DNA from: Actinopolymorpha sp. NPDC004070
GTDB lineage: Bacteria; Actinomycetota; Actinomycetes; Propionibacteriales; Actinopolymorphaceae
DNA: 64,000 bases
Direction: 5' to 3'
NCBI RefSeq assembly: GCF_040610475.1
Contig: NZ_JBEXMJ010000006.1
Location: 62,001 to 126,000 of the forward strand
Both the position numbers and the translations under genes were made by a program. The notes under the pieces were generated by a model. The model saw nothing but the letters and a program-made list of their open reading frames with translations, searched no databases and had not been told where the DNA came from. This document shows positions 9,474 through 19,310 of the stretch, piece by piece (positions within the stretch are counted from its first letter, which is position 1; every line of letters begins with the position of its first letter).

Positions 9474-10709
9474 ATGAGCACCAAAGTTGTCGTCACCGGC
9501 CTGGGCGCCACCACGCCGCTCGGCGGTGACGTCCCCTCGACCTGGGACGGCCTGCTGGCCGGACGGTCGGGAGCGAAGGCCCTGACCGCGCCGGAGTACG
9601 CCGACCTGCCCTCCCGGATCGCGGCACCGGCCGCGATCGAGCCCGGCGAGGTACTTCGCCGGGTCGAGGCCCGCAAGATGGACCGCTACCAGCAGTTCGC
9701 GGTGATCGCCGCCCGCGAGGCCTGGTCCGACTCCGGGCTGGAGAAGGACGAGGTTCCCGGTGAGCGGCTGGCCGTCTCGATCGCCTCCGGCATCGGCGGC
9801 CTGATCAGCCTGCTCGACACCTACGACGTACTGCGGACCAAGGGCCCCCGCCACGTCACGCCGTTCACCATCCCGATGCTCATGCCCAACGGCGGCGCGG
9901 CCCTGGTGGGCCTGGAGTTCGGGGCGAAGGCCAGCGTGCAGACACCGGTGGCCGCCTGCGCGTCCGGCAACGAGGCCATCCGGCACGGGCTGGACCTCAT
10001 CCACTCCGGCAAGGCCGACGTCGTGGTGGTCGGCGGCGCGGAGGCGATCATCCATCCGCTGCCGATGGCGGCGTTCGGGGCGATGATGGCGCTGTCGCGG
10101 CGCAACGACGACCCCGAGCACGCCTCCCGGCCCTTCGACAAGTCCCGCGACGGGTTCCTGCTCGGCGAGGGCGCCGCGGTGATGGTGCTGGAGTCCGCCG
10201 AGCACGCCGAGCGGCGTGGCGCGCGGGTGTACGCCGAGATCGCCGGCGCCGGCGCGTCGGCCGACAGCCACCACATCGTGCAGCCGGACCCCGACGCCAA
10301 GGGCAACACGGCCGCCATGGCCGAGGCTCTCGACAACGCGGGGATCGCACCCGGCGAGGTCACCCACATCAACGCGCACGCCACCTCCACCTCCGTCGGC
10401 GACCTCGCCGAGGCGGCCGGGATCCGGGCCGTGCTCGGGGACGCGGCCGACGACGTGGTGGTGACCGCACCCAAGGGGGCGCTCGGGCACATGCTCGGCG
10501 CGGCCGGCGTCGCCGAGTGCATCGCCACCGTGCTGTCGCTCTACCACCGGATCGTCCCGCCCACCGCGAACCTGGTGGACGTCGACGAGCGGGTGAACCT
10601 CGACATCGCCGTGGAGCCGCGCAAGCTTCCCGACGGCACCCTCACCGCCCTGAACAACTCGTTCGGGTTCGGTGGTCACAACCTCACGATCGCCGTCCGG
10701 AGCGTCTGA
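9474..10709 (+). CDS. fabF: 3-oxoacyl-ACP synthase II
   Basis: 411 residues. This is the elongating ketosynthase of type II fatty acid synthesis. The catalytic Cys lies in VAACASGNEAI and the two His residues in NAHATSTS and KGALGHMLGAAG. The C-terminal NNSFGFGGHN closes the thiolase fold. AGGAG lies 8 bases upstream of ATG 9474. The 155-base gap after acpP is GC-rich with short dyads and no visible gene. The downstream carboxyltransferase begins about 17 bases after the stop. Confidence 0.97.
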   Translation: MSTKVVVTGLGATTPLGGDVPSTWDGLLAGRSGAKALTAPEYADLPSRIAAPAAIEPGEVLRRVEARKMDRYQQFAVIAAREAWSDSGLEKDEVPGERLAVSIASGIGGLISLLDTYDVLRTKGPRHVTPFTIPMLMPNGGAALVGLEFGAKASVQTPVAACASGNEAIRHGLDLIHSGKADVVVVGGAEAIIHPLPMAAFGAMMALSRRNDDPEHASRPFDKSRDGFLLGEGAAVMVLESAEHAERRGARVYAEIAGAGASADSHHIVQPDPDAKGNTAAMAEALDNAGIAPGEVTHINAHATSTSVGDLAEAAGIRAVLGDAADDVVVTAPKGALGHMLGAAGVAECIATVLSLYHRIVPPTANLVDVDERVNLDIAVEPRKLPDGTLTALNNSFGFGGHNLTIAVRSV

Positions 10710-10726
10710 GCAGAAGGGACGCGACC

Positions 10727-12196
10727 GTCACCGAGAACCCCACCGGCGCGAGGCCGGCGGACGGCAACCCCGCCGCCGAGCCGAGGACGCCGGCCACGCG
10801 AGACAGGCCGCCCCGCGAGCAGGACCCGCGCCACCCGCGCAACCGGCTCGCGGGACTGCTCGACCCGGGCAGTCTCGAACTCCTCACACCCGAGGACCGA
10901 AGCGGCATGCTCGCCGTCACCGGCACCGTCGACGGCACTCCCGTCGTCGCCTTCTGCTCCGACCCGACCATCCAGGGCGGTGCGATGGGTCACGAGGGCT
11001 GCGACGTCGTGGTGCGGGCGTACGACCGTGCGCTGTCCGACGGCGTACCCGTCATCGGCCTGTGGCACAACGGCGGCGCCCGGCTCGCCGAGGGCGTGCT
11101 GTCCCTGCACGCCGTCGGCCGGATCTTCCACGCCATGACGCGGGCGTCCGGCCGGATCCCGCAGATCTCGGTGGTGCTCGGCCCCGCGGCCGGAGGTGCG
11201 GCGTACGGTCCGGCGCTCACCGACGTGGTGGTGCTGGGGCCGGAGGGCCGCATCTTCGTCACCGGCCCGGACGTCGTCCGCTCGGTCACCGGCGAGGACG
11301 TCGACATGCTCCGGCTCGGCGGTCCGGAGCCGCACGGGCGCCGGTCCGGCGTCGTGCACGTCGTCACCGACTCCGAGCAGGCCGCGCTCGACGAGGGCCG
11401 CCGGCTGGCCGGTCTGCTCGGCGCGCAAGGAGAGCTTGACACCTCCTCGGTGACCGACGCCGACCTGTCCGACCTGTTGCCGGACTCACCGCGCCGGGCG
11501 TACGACGTTCATCCCCTGATCGACCACCTGCTCGACGAGGGCACCGCGCTCGAACTCCACCCGCGCTGGGCGCCCAACATCGTCACCACGCTGGGCCGGT
11601 TCGCCGGGCGCACGGTCGGCGTCGTCGCCAACAACCCACTCCGGCTGGGCGGCTGCCTGGACTCCACGTCCGCGGAGAAGGCCGCGCGGTTCGTGCGGAT
11701 GTGTGACGCGTTCGGCGTACCCCTCGTGGTGGTCGTGGACGTGCCCGGCTACCTGCCCGGCGTCGGCCAGGAGTGGGACGGCGTGGTGCGGCGGGGCGCG
11801 AAACTGCTGCACGCGTTCGGGGAGGCCGTCGTCCCGCGGGTAACGCTGGTGACCCGGAAGGCCTACGGCGGTGCGTACATCGCGATGAACTCGCGTGCGC
11901 TCGGCGCGACGAAGGTGCTCGCCTGGCCGACCGCGGAGATCGCGGTGATGGGCTCGGTCGCCGCGATCCGCATCCTGCACCGCCGCAGACTGGCCGAGGT
12001 CGAGCCGGCGGTCCGCCCGCGGGTCGAGACCGAACTCGCCGCCGAGCACGAACAACTCGTCGGCGGCCTCGACAAGGCCCTGTCGATCGGGGTGATCGAC
12101 GAGGTGGTCGAGCCCGCGCTCACCCGTAGCCGGTTGGCCGCGGCTCTTGCCGAGGCGCCGGACAAGCGCGGCGCGCACGGCAACATCCCGCTGTGA
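10727..12196 (+). CDS. Biotin-dependent acyl-CoA carboxylase, carboxyltransferase (beta) subunit; non-standard start
   Basis: About 489 residues. It transfers CO2 from carboxybiotin to acetyl- or propionyl-CoA, supplying malonyl- or methylmalonyl-CoA. It carries both carboxyltransferase halves: the oxyanion-hole glycine motif GPAAGGAAYGPALTD in the N half and VDVPGYLPGVGQEWDG plus TRKAYGGAYIAMNS in the C half. The start is odd. After the fabF stop no ATG, GTG or TTG occurs in this frame before residue ~60, deep inside the conserved region. A good ribosome site (AGAAGGGA, 10712-10719) points to GTC 10727, in GTC-ACC-GAG, where relatives have GTG-ACC. CTG 10706 is the only other candidate. The biotin carrier is not adjacent. 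Confidence 0.88.
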   Translation, partial: VTENPTGARPADGNPAAEPRTPATRDRPPREQDPRHPRNRLAGLLDPGSLELLTPEDRSGMLAVTGTVDGTPVVAFCSDPTIQGGAMGHEGCDVVVRAYDRALSDGVPVIGLWHNGGARLAEGVLSLHAVGRIFHAMTRASGRIPQISVVLGPAAGGAAYGPALTDVVVLGPEGRIFVTGPDVVRSVTGEDVDMLRLGGPEPHGRRSGVVHVVTDSEQAALDEGRRLAGLLGAQGELDTSSVTDADLSDLLPDSPRRAYDVHPLIDHLLDEGTALELHPRWAPNIVTTLGRFAGRTVGVVANNPLRLGGCLDSTSAEKAARFVRMCDAFGVPLVVVVDVPGYLPGVGQEWDGVVRRGAKLLHAFGEAVVPRVTLVTRKAYGGAYIAMNSRALGATKVLAWPTAEIAVMGSVAAIRILHRRRLAEVEPAVRPRVETELAAEHEQLVGGLDKALSIGVIDEVVEPALTRSRLAAALAEAPDKRGAHGNIPL

Positions 12197-12203
12197 CGGG
12201 TTC

Positions 12204-13064
12204 CTACAGATCGTCCAGGCGCAACATGTCGAGGGTCGGCCACGGAGGGCCGGCGCGCAGCAGGCGCAGGAGTTCCTCGCCGAACCGCCTGCCGTTCGGA
12301 AACTGGTCGCCACGGTCCCAGCGCCATGCCGCGACCATCGCGAGAACCAGCTGCCGGCACTCGTCCAGTAAGCCGTGGTCCACGCCGGGATAGTGCTCGC
12401 ACACAGCCTCGGGAACATGGGCGAGATCGAACTCGACGGGGCCACGGCAGCACGTCTCGAGGTCGATGAACAACGGGCCGTTCCCCGTGCTGAGCACGTT
12501 GCCCGGATGCGGCTCACCGTGCAGCAGTTGCTCCGCCGCGCCGCGGTCCTCGATCGCCTGTCGCAGGCTCTGCAGTCTGCTGCCGAGGAAGACGCGGTCC
12601 GCGCCGGCGAGCTCCGGTGAGAGATCCTTGTCGGCGACGATTGCTTCCGCCTCGGTGACCCGGTCCGTGAACCGTGGGCTCGTCAGCTCGATCTCGCGCA
12701 TTCCTGCGTGCAGCCGCTCCAGCGCCCCGGCGAAGTCGGCCGGGCGGACCTGGGGTGTCACGGACTCGTGGTAGGTCCACAGCGTCACCGCGAAGCCGTC
12801 GCGGGTGTACACGAGCGGGTCCACCCGAGGATCCGGAGTGGCAACCGGGCATCCGGCCTCGGCCAGCCGTTGAGCCAGCTCGACCTCGAACCCCGCGACC
12901 TCCTGCCCCACGCGAGCGACCCGGGCGAGGACGTCGCACGGCGTCAGCCGCAGCGCCAGCTTGTTCGAGTTGTGGAGAACAACCGCGTCATCGGCCGCCA
13001 GGCCGAGCGATGCGGCGATCGACGTGACAGCCGCGATCGCACGCGTGACCTCGGGCCTCTCCAT
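12204..13064 (-). CDS. Aminoglycoside phosphotransferase-family kinase
   Basis: 286 residues, convergent with the carboxyltransferase gene and only 7 bases from its end. The fold is protein-kinase-like: the phosphate-transfer motif reads HGEPHPGNVL and the metal motif FIDLETCCRGPVEFDLAH. The usual catalytic Asp of HGDxHxxN is Glu here, a variant I believe recurs in actinobacterial relatives. Substrates in this family range from antibiotics to choline, homoserine and sugars. Nothing nearby reveals the substrate, so a resistance function should not be assumed. Confidence 0.75.
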   Translation of the reverse strand: MERPEVTRAIAAVTSIAASLGLAADDAVVLHNSNKLALRLTPCDVLARVARVGQEVAGFEVELAQRLAEAGCPVATPDPRVDPLVYTRDGFAVTLWTYHESVTPQVRPADFAGALERLHAGMREIELTSPRFTDRVTEAEAIVADKDLSPELAGADRVFLGSRLQSLRQAIEDRGAAEQLLHGEPHPGNVLSTGNGPLFIDLETCCRGPVEFDLAHVPEAVCEHYPGVDHGLLDECRQLVLAMVAAWRWDRGDQFPNGRRFGEELLRLLRAGPPWPTLDMLRLDDL

Positions 13065-13100
13065 GGTTTGCCAGGCTAACGCCTGCGAACGGAGCTTCTT

Positions 13101-14252
13101 CTACAGGCCGAACGCCGAACGCATCGACGAGGCGTCCGCCGCGCAACCCAGTGTTGACACGCCGAGAATCTCCTCCGTGGTCCGCAACAGCGAACAGTGC
13201 GTGAAGGCGCGGTCGGTGGACACCTGCTTGGTGTGCGGGGAGATGACGATCGTCGGGATGTGGTTGGACGAGGAGGAGCCCTCGTCCCAGGTGATCACGA
13301 CGGCGAGCCGGCCGGCGCGGTAGTCGGGTCCGGCGAGGATGCGCGGAACCCACCGGGCCAGCCAGTCGTCACCGGTACCGATCCGGCCGCCGTCGCACCC
13401 GGACGCGCCGTGCATGTCGTTGCACAGATCCGGCGCGACGAAGGAGTACGCCGGCAGGCCGTTGTCGATGCCGTTGCGCAGCGCACCTGAGCCGGTGGTG
13501 CCCAGCGGAACGTCCCAGTCGGCGCACCGGTTGGCGATCGAGCTGTAGTACGGCGCGGGCGCGTGCCGGGGCACGTACGTGCCGGAGTTGCCCTTGGCGC
13601 ACGCCTGCGGCATCGACTCCGCGTACACCCGCCACTGACGACCGGACGTCTGCACCTGGGAGAAGATGCTCGGCCCGCTGATCTGGTGGGAGTAGGCGTC
13701 GGCGTCGTCGCAGATGCCGTGGGTGGAGCCGCTGGTCAGCAACAGGTAGCCGGGCAGGGACGGACAGCCGGTGGAGTAGCCGGCCTGGTAGTTCGTCGCG
13801 GTGCCGTAGGTGCGGGCGAGCTTGGAGATGTACGGCGCGTTGCCGCCGTTCAGCACCGAGCCGTACTCCTCGTTCTCCTCCACGATCACCAGCACCTTGG
13901 TCGGCCGGACGCGCGAGGCGGGCCTGGCGGCCTTCGCCGGCTTGGAGGCCTCAAGCGGCTTGGCGGGTTCGGCCGCACGGGCGGTGGGCGGACGGTGGTG
14001 CTTGGCGTGAGTGGGCCGCGGGCTCTTCCGGTGCGCGGACTTCGCCGGGGACGGGGACGGCGTGGTCGGGGTGGGCGTGGCGGTGTGCGGGGTGGCCGCC
14101 GGTGAAGTGTGGGACGGTGACGGGGCGGCGGTCCGGCGCGCTGCGGGGCCACCGGCCGAGGCGTTGCGGGTGCCACCGAAGCCGAGCGACGAGCAACCCG
14201 CGAGCACGAGCGCCAGGGATGCCAGGGCGATCAGATAGGTACGTCCGCGCAC
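13101..14252 (-). CDS. Secreted lipoprotein, phosphoesterase (acid phosphatase/phospholipase C-like) family
   Basis: 383 residues from GTG 14252, chosen because it places the signal peptide at the very start; GAAGGAAAG lies about 12 bases upstream. The signal ends in the lipobox LVLAGC, so the mature protein is predicted to be lipid-anchored outside the membrane. A Ser/Thr/Pro/Ala/Lys-rich linker of roughly 90 residues follows. The enzyme domain has VLVIVEENEEYGSVL, a GYSTGCPSLPGYL nucleophile region, DLCNDMHG and VITWDEGSSSSNHIPTIVISP, all typical of the phosphoesterase family PF04185. It probably cleaves phosphomonoesters or phosphodiesters at the cell surface. Confidence 0.85.
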   Translation of the reverse strand: MRGRTYLIALASLALVLAGCSSLGFGGTRNASAGGPAARRTAAPSPSHTSPAATPHTATPTPTTPSPSPAKSAHRKSPRPTHAKHHRPPTARAAEPAKPLEASKPAKAARPASRVRPTKVLVIVEENEEYGSVLNGGNAPYISKLARTYGTATNYQAGYSTGCPSLPGYLLLTSGSTHGICDDADAYSHQISGPSIFSQVQTSGRQWRVYAESMPQACAKGNSGTYVPRHAPAPYYSSIANRCADWDVPLGTTGSGALRNGIDNGLPAYSFVAPDLCNDMHGASGCDGGRIGTGDDWLARWVPRILAGPDYRAGRLAVVITWDEGSSSSNHIPTIVISPHTKQVSTDRAFTHCSLLRTTEEILGVSTLGCAADASSMRSAFGL

Positions 14253-14616
14253 GGTGACCGACCACTTTCCTTCGTTCGGTTCCACTTCCTTTCCGCGCCG
14301 AAGGAACGGTGGGCGATATCGCGAACTGGCCTTTTTCGGCCGTCCGACTCTCCGCACGATTGTCACCGCCGGCGCGGCGAAGCCCGTATGGTGACACCCC
14401 TTCCTGGGTTGGATTCCGGCGGGTCTTCGATCGGCGCACAACCGCCCGCGGACGGCTCGAAAAGCGAAATCATCACGGTCATGAAGCGGAGGGGAAAAGC
14501 GACGAAATGTTCGGTCCGAAGCATTGCGGAAAGCCCGAAATCTCCAGCTCCGGCATCACGAACAGAATCACCGCCGCCACTTTTCGCGACCGCCGGCGAA
14601 CCCCCGGGAGGGCCTG
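14253..14616. other. Divergent promoter region, no gene seen
   Basis: 364 bases between the lipoprotein phosphoesterase (minus) and the enolase-superfamily gene (plus). It is more A/T-rich than its surroundings, with A-rich stretches around 14460-14530 and a GGCC-TTTTT-CGGCC dyad near 14326-14340. Frames across it have no family similarity. I read it as two facing promoters with long leaders. Confidence 0.5.
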
Positions 14617-15744
14617 ATGTCTCCGCTCGGCGAGCACCGCGTCACCGAGATCCGGATCGTCCGAACGCGTGACCGCTACCCCCGCACGATCGGCCGCAAC
14701 GCCCGGCTCGGATCGCACGGCGACGGCGGGCCGGTCACCGCGGTGTGCCTGGCCACCGACGGCGGCGCCCGGGGATGGGGGATGGCTCTGGGATCTCCGG
14801 CCGCAGTCGAGGCGGCGGCCCGATCACTTCCCGGACGAGCGGTCGCCGACCTCTTCGCTCCCGAGGTCGGTGTCACCGACCCGGCGGCTCTTCCGTTCGA
14901 CCTCGCGCTGCACGACCTCGCCGGCCACCTGCTGGGGCAGCCCGTGTACGAGATGCTCGGTGCGACCGGGCCGCGACCGGTTCCCTGCTACGACGCGGCC
15001 ATCTACTTCGACGATCTGGACCCCGCCGACGCCCCTCGCGGGGTGGAGGCGGTGCTGGCCAACTGCCGCGCCGACGAGCGGGCCGGCCACCGAGCGTTCA
15101 AACTGAAGATCGGCCGCGGCAACCGCTGGATGTCCACCGGCGAAGGTCTGCGCCGGGACATCGAGGTCACCCGTGCCGTCCGGGCGCAGCACCCCGCCGC
15201 CCGCATCCTCGTCGACGCCAACGACGGCTACTCCCCCGACGGGCTGGTCGCCTACCTGGAGGCCGTTGCCGACTGCGGGTTGTACTGGATCGAGGAGCCG
15301 TTCCCGGAGAACCACGCCGACCTGACCCGGTTGCGGGCCGAGCTCGCCCGGCTGGGCTGCTCGGCACTGGTCGCCGACGGAGAGTACGAGCCGGACGTGC
15401 CCCTCCTGCTCGACCTCGCCGCCGAGGGCCTGGTGGACGTGCTGTTGATGGACGTGGTGTCGTTCGGCTTCACCGCGTGGCGGCGGCTGTGGCCGCGGGT
15501 GCGGTCGCTCGGCGTGCGGATCTCGCCGCATGCGTGGGGCCAGCCGCTGAAGACGCGGTACGCCGCGCACCTGGCCGCCGGTCTGGGCGGGGTGCCGATC
15601 GTGGAGGGTGTGCCCGGGCAGACCGACGGCGTCGACGCGTCCGGCTACCGACTGGTGGACGGCGCGCTGCACCTCCCGGACACCCCGGGCTTCGGCATGC
15701 CCCTGCCCGTTCTCGATCCCAGCGCCGAAGGAGCGACCCGATGA
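14617..15744 (+). CDS. Enolase-superfamily sugar-acid dehydratase or racemase (mandelate racemase subgroup)
   Basis: 375 residues. GGGAGGG lies about six bases before ATG 14617. The superfamily metal ligands appear in order in the barrel: VDAND, EEPF and ADGE. A KxK base motif lies in FKLKIGRG, and a His partner in ISPHAWGQP. The family abstracts a proton alpha to a carboxylate; most members of this subgroup dehydrate sugar acids. The next gene, an SDR, starts inside its stop codon (ATGA), and a PhyH gene follows, so the three probably degrade one carbohydrate-derived acid. The exact substrate is not readable. Confidence 0.85.
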   Translation: MSPLGEHRVTEIRIVRTRDRYPRTIGRNARLGSHGDGGPVTAVCLATDGGARGWGMALGSPAAVEAAARSLPGRAVADLFAPEVGVTDPAALPFDLALHDLAGHLLGQPVYEMLGATGPRPVPCYDAAIYFDDLDPADAPRGVEAVLANCRADERAGHRAFKLKIGRGNRWMSTGEGLRRDIEVTRAVRAQHPAARILVDANDGYSPDGLVAYLEAVADCGLYWIEEPFPENHADLTRLRAELARLGCSALVADGEYEPDVPLLLDLAAEGLVDVLLMDVVSFGFTAWRRLWPRVRSLGVRISPHAWGQPLKTRYAAHLAAGLGGVPIVEGVPGQTDGVDASGYRLVDGALHLPDTPGFGMPLPVLDPSAEGATR

Positions 15745-16568
15745 CCTCGAACGACCCGACCAGACAGCCCACCGCCCGGACCCCCGGCTCCACCAGGGTG
15801 CTGGACAGGTTCTCCCTGTCGGGCAAGGTGGCGCTGGTCACCGGGGCGAGCCGCGGCCTGGGCCGGGCGATGGCGCAGGCCCTCGGCGAGGCCGGTGCGG
15901 CGGTGGCGGTCACCGCCCGCGGCGCGGACGGCGTACGCCGGGCCGCGGAGGAGCTTCGCGCGCAGGGCATCCGGGCACATGGGGTGCAGGCGGACGTCAC
16001 CGACCCCGCCGACGTCGAACGGATGGTCGCGGAGGTGACCGGCGAACTGGGCCCGGTCGACGTACTCGTCAACAACGCCGGCATCAGCGTCCCCGGCACA
16101 GCCCTGGAGACCTCGGAGGAGACCTGGCGGGAGGTGCTCGCCACCAACCTCGACGGAGTGTGGCGCTGCAGCCGGGCGGTCGCGGCGGGCAGCGGCGGCA
16201 TGGTCGAACGCGGCTCCGGCACCATCGTCAACATCGGCTCGATGTCGGCGATGATCGTCAACCAGCCGCGCTGGCAGCCGCCGTACCTCGCGTCGAAGGC
16301 CGCCGTCCACCAGCTCACCAAGGCGCTGGCCGCCGAGTGGGCGCCGTACGGCATCCGGGTCAACGCCCTCGCTCCCGGCTACTTCCTGACCGAGGCGTCA
16401 CCCGTCGACCAGCCGGAGTACCAGCAGTGGTGCGTCGAACCCGCCGCGATGAAGCGCTACGGCCTGCCGGACGAGCTCGGGCCGGCCGTGGTCTTCCTGG
16501 CCGGCGACGCGTCCAGCTTCATGACCGGCTCGGTCGTCGTCGTCGACGGCGGGTTCACCCTCTTCTGA
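15741..16568 (+). CDS. Short-chain dehydrogenase/reductase (sugar/polyol type)
   Basis: 275 residues, coupled to the enolase gene by an ATGA overlap. The NAD(P) motif is TGASRGLGRAMA and the structural motif NNAGIS. The catalytic Ser is in NIGSMSA and the Tyr/Lys pair in YLASK. The C terminus SSFMTGSVVVVDGGFTLF is typical. Sequence style is closest to 2-deoxy-gluconate or gluconate 5-dehydrogenases. A role oxidising or reducing the keto-acid product of its neighbour is inferred from the overlap. Confidence 0.88.
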   Translation: MTSNDPTRQPTARTPGSTRVLDRFSLSGKVALVTGASRGLGRAMAQALGEAGAAVAVTARGADGVRRAAEELRAQGIRAHGVQADVTDPADVERMVAEVTGELGPVDVLVNNAGISVPGTALETSEETWREVLATNLDGVWRCSRAVAAGSGGMVERGSGTIVNIGSMSAMIVNQPRWQPPYLASKAAVHQLTKALAAEWAPYGIRVNALAPGYFLTEASPVDQPEYQQWCVEPAAMKRYGLPDELGPAVVFLAGDASSFMTGSVVVVDGGFTLF

Positions 16569-16639
16569 GGGTGCACGAAGGCCGCGAGGCGAAGGTAGGT
16601 TCGGGCCAACGATCTCGGCGGAGCTCGACAGGAGGACTC

Positions 16640-17479
16640 ATGTCCCAGACCGCGGCCGGCACGATCACCGAGGCCGAACGCCAGGAGGCGGTGGACGCCT
16701 TGATGACCGACGGGTTCATCGGCAGGAAGGGCGCCTTGTCCCGGGAGTTCGTCCAGCAGGTGCGCGAGGACGTGGACGCCGCGTTCGAGGACGCCCGTTC
16801 CCGTGAGGGTGGCGCCGTCGGGCGCGGTCCGAACCGCTACTACGTCGAGATCCACCCCGAAGCCCTGCGCGGCTTCGTGGAACTGGTGGACCACCCGTGG
16901 GTCAGGGGCGTCGCCGAGGCGGTACTCGGCCCCGACTACCAGATCGTCGAGGTCGGTTTCGACGTTCCGGGACCCGGCGCGATGAACCAGCCGTGGCACC
17001 GGGACTTCCCGATGCCGGCGCAGACCCGCGACGAGCACCGGCTGACCAGCCTGGCCTTCAACGTCACCCTGGTCGACACCGAGCCCGACATGGGCCCGTT
17101 CGAGATCGCGCCCGGCACCCAGTGGGACCGCGGCGAGGAGTTCGAGCACGGGATGTTCCCGAGCAAGGCGCGTTACGGCCGCTACGAGGAACGCACTGTG
17201 CGCACGTTTCCGCGGATGGGCGACATCTCGGCCCGCTCGGCACTCACCATCCACCGTGGCACCAAACACGTTTCCCAGAAGGCCAGGCCGGTGCTGGTGC
17301 TCGGGCTGGACGCGCCGGGCGCGGGCAACGCCGAGCACCACGACCTCGCGGTGACCAGGGGCTACTGGGAGAAGCTCCCGCAACGCGTGCGTGACCACCT
17401 GGCGTGCCCGGTCGTCGACGAGCTCACACCCATCACCCAGAAGCACACCATCGAGGGCCTGGTGATGGGCGAGGCCTGA
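16640..17479 (+). CDS. Phytanoyl-CoA dioxygenase (PhyH) family oxygenase
   Basis: 279 residues with GGAGG eight bases before the ATG. A non-haem Fe(II)/2-oxoglutarate oxygenase fold is supported by the HxD metal motif in QPWHRDFPMP and by the distal His in IHRGTKHVS, followed by ARPVLVLGLDAP where a co-substrate-binding Arg is expected. Bacterial PhyH proteins hydroxylate varied small molecules. It lies 71 bases after the SDR and is probably in the same operon. A terminator hairpin follows. Confidence 0.85.
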   Translation: MSQTAAGTITEAERQEAVDALMTDGFIGRKGALSREFVQQVREDVDAAFEDARSREGGAVGRGPNRYYVEIHPEALRGFVELVDHPWVRGVAEAVLGPDYQIVEVGFDVPGPGAMNQPWHRDFPMPAQTRDEHRLTSLAFNVTLVDTEPDMGPFEIAPGTQWDRGEEFEHGMFPSKARYGRYEERTVRTFPRMGDISARSALTIHRGTKHVSQKARPVLVLGLDAPGAGNAEHHDLAVTRGYWEKLPQRVRDHLACPVVDELTPITQKHTIEGLVMGEA

Positions 17480-17488
17480 ACCCCTGAC

Positions 17489-17513
17489 CGCCGGCGGGCC
17501 GAACCCGCCGGCG
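17489..17513. terminator. Bidirectional terminator between the PhyH gene and aceB
   Basis: A 10-bp perfect stem, CGCCGGCGGG (17489-17498) with CCCGCCGGCG (17504-17513) and a five-base loop, sits in the 44-base gap between convergent genes. Confidence 0.8.
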
Positions 17514-17523
17514 ATTGGGCGGG

Positions 17524-19122
17524 TCAGTCGATGCGTTCGTACGCCGGGACGGTCAGGAAGTCCGCGTAGTGCTCGGCGAGGGCGACCGTCTCGAACAGCT
17601 CGCGGGCCGCCTGGAACGGTGCGGCGTCGAAGGCCTCCGCGCCGAGCGCCTCGCGAATCCTGGCCAGCTCCTCGTCCTCGATGCGGTGGACCAGGTCTGC
17701 CGTGACCACGTCGCCGGTGTCCAGCCGGACCTCGTTGGCGATCCACTGCCAGATCTGCGAACGCGAGATCTCCGCGGTGGCCGCGTCCTCCATCAGGTTG
17801 AAGATGGCGACCGCGCCGTTGCCGCCGAGCCAGGACGCGAGGTACTGCAACGCCACCGAGATGTTGTTGCGCAGCCCCTCCTCGGTGACCTCGCCGGGCG
17901 TCGCCTTCACGTCGAGCAGTTGCGCGGCGGTGACCTGCACATCGTCGCGCAGGCGGTCCAACTGGTTGGGCCGGTCGCCGAGCACGGCGTCGAAGACCTC
18001 TTTGCAGATGGGCACGAGGTCGGGGTGGGCCACCCAGGAACCGTCGAACCCGTCACCGGCCTCGCGCTCCTTGTCGGCCCGCACCTTGGCCAGCGCGGTC
18101 TCGTTGACCTCCGGGTTGCGCCGGCTCGGGATGAACGCCGCCATGCCGCCCATCGCGAAGGCGCCGCGCTTGTGGCAGGTGCGCACCAGCAGCTCGGTGT
18201 AGGCGCGCATGCAGGGCGCGGTCATGGTGACGGCGTTGCGGTCGGGGAGCACGAAGTCGCGCCCGGCGTCGCGGAAGTACTTGATCAGGCTGAAGAGGTA
18301 GTCCCACCGGCCGGCGTTCAGGCCGGAGGCGTGCTCGCGCAGCTCGTAGAGGATCTCCTCCATCTCGAACGCTGCCGGGATCGTCTCGATCAGCACCGTC
18401 GCCCGCACCGATCCGGCGGGAATGCCCAGGCGCTCCTCGGCGAAGGTGAAGACGTCGTTCCACAGGCGCGCCTCGAGGTGGCTCTCCATCTTCGGCAGAT
18501 AGAAGTACGGCCCGCTACCCCGCGACAGCAGCTCGGCGGCGTTGTGGAAGAAGTGCAGGCCGAAGTCGACAAGCGCGCCCACCATCGGCCGGCCGCCGAC
18601 GAGCAGGTGGCGCTCGTCCAGGTGCCAGCCGCGCGGGCGCACGACGATCGTGGCCAGTGGGCCGTCGTCGCGCAGGGAGTAGGACTTGCCGCCGGGCGCG
18701 GAGAACGACACCTTCCGGCGTACGGCGTCGGCGAGGTTGACCTGGCCGCCGACGACGTTGGCCCAGTGCGGGGTGTTGGCGTCCTCGAGGTCTGCCAGCC
18801 AGACGTTGGCGCCGGAGTTGAGGGCGTTGACCGTCATCTTGCGTTCGGTCGGACCCGTGATCTCGACCCGCCGGTCGGTCAGGTCCGCGGGCGCCGGCGC
18901 GACCCGCCAGCTCGGATCGTCACGAACCTCGCGGGTCTGCGGCAGGAAGTCCAGCCGCCCGGTGCGGGCGACCTCCGCCCGCCGCTCCCGGCGCGCGGCC
19001 AGCAGCTCGTCGCGGCGGGCGCCGAAGCGCTCCTGCAGCTCCGCGAGGAAGGCGAGCGCCTCGTCGGTGAGGATCTCCTCGCCTCGTTCGACCTGTCCGC
19101 CCGCGACGGTGATGTCGACCAC
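17524..19122 (-). CDS. aceB: Malate synthase A
   Basis: 532 residues if translation starts at GTG 19122, which has GAAGAAGG nine bases upstream; GTG 19131 would leave that site touching the codon. It condenses glyoxylate with acetyl-CoA to malate. Conserved blocks are [23 protein letters not shown], the malate-synthase signature [33 protein letters not shown], and [18 protein letters not shown]. The length fits the A type (about 530), not G (about 720). It faces the MFS-glcDEF operon, so it can consume the glyoxylate made there. No isocitrate lyase gene is present in the window. Confidence 0.95.
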   Translation of the reverse strand: MVDITVAGGQVERGEEILTDEALAFLAELQERFGARRDELLAARRERRAEVARTGRLDFLPQTREVRDDPSWRVAPAPADLTDRRVEITGPTERKMTVNALNSGANVWLADLEDANTPHWANVVGGQVNLADAVRRKVSFSAPGGKSYSLRDDGPLATIVVRPRGWHLDERHLLVGGRPMVGALVDFGLHFFHNAAELLSRGSGPYFYLPKMESHLEARLWNDVFTFAEERLGIPAGSVRATVLIETIPAAFEMEEILYELREHASGLNAGRWDYLFSLIKYFRDAGRDFVLPDRNAVTMTAPCMRAYTELLVRTCHKRGAFAMGGMAAFIPSRRNPEVNETALAKVRADKEREAGDGFDGSWVAHPDLVPICKEVFDAVLGDRPNQLDRLRDDVQVTAAQLLDVKATPGEVTEEGLRNNISVALQYLASWLGGNGAVAIFNLMEDAATAEISRSQIWQWIANEVRLDTGDVVTADLVHRIEDEELARIREALGAEAFDAAPFQAARELFETVALAEHYADFLTVPAYERID

Positions 19123-19310
19123 GATCTGCACCCTTCTTCCCGAGTGTTTCCGAGCTCCGGCCAGTTCCGGATCTTGCGCAGTGCAACGTCTAGCACACAC
19201 CACCCCCGGACGCCCGCGGCGCCGGTTGCGTCCCACCCCCTCGATGGACGGGTCCGGGCAGCGGCGAGGATTGACGGGTCAGCGGGGACGAACCGGAGGG
19301 AGCCGTACGC

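Noticed and set aside
12197..12213. GGGTTCCTACAGA matching the fabD operator at the far end of the fab cluster
   Set aside because: It lies at the junction of two convergent genes, mostly inside the phosphotransferase coding end, and only one half of the dyad is present.
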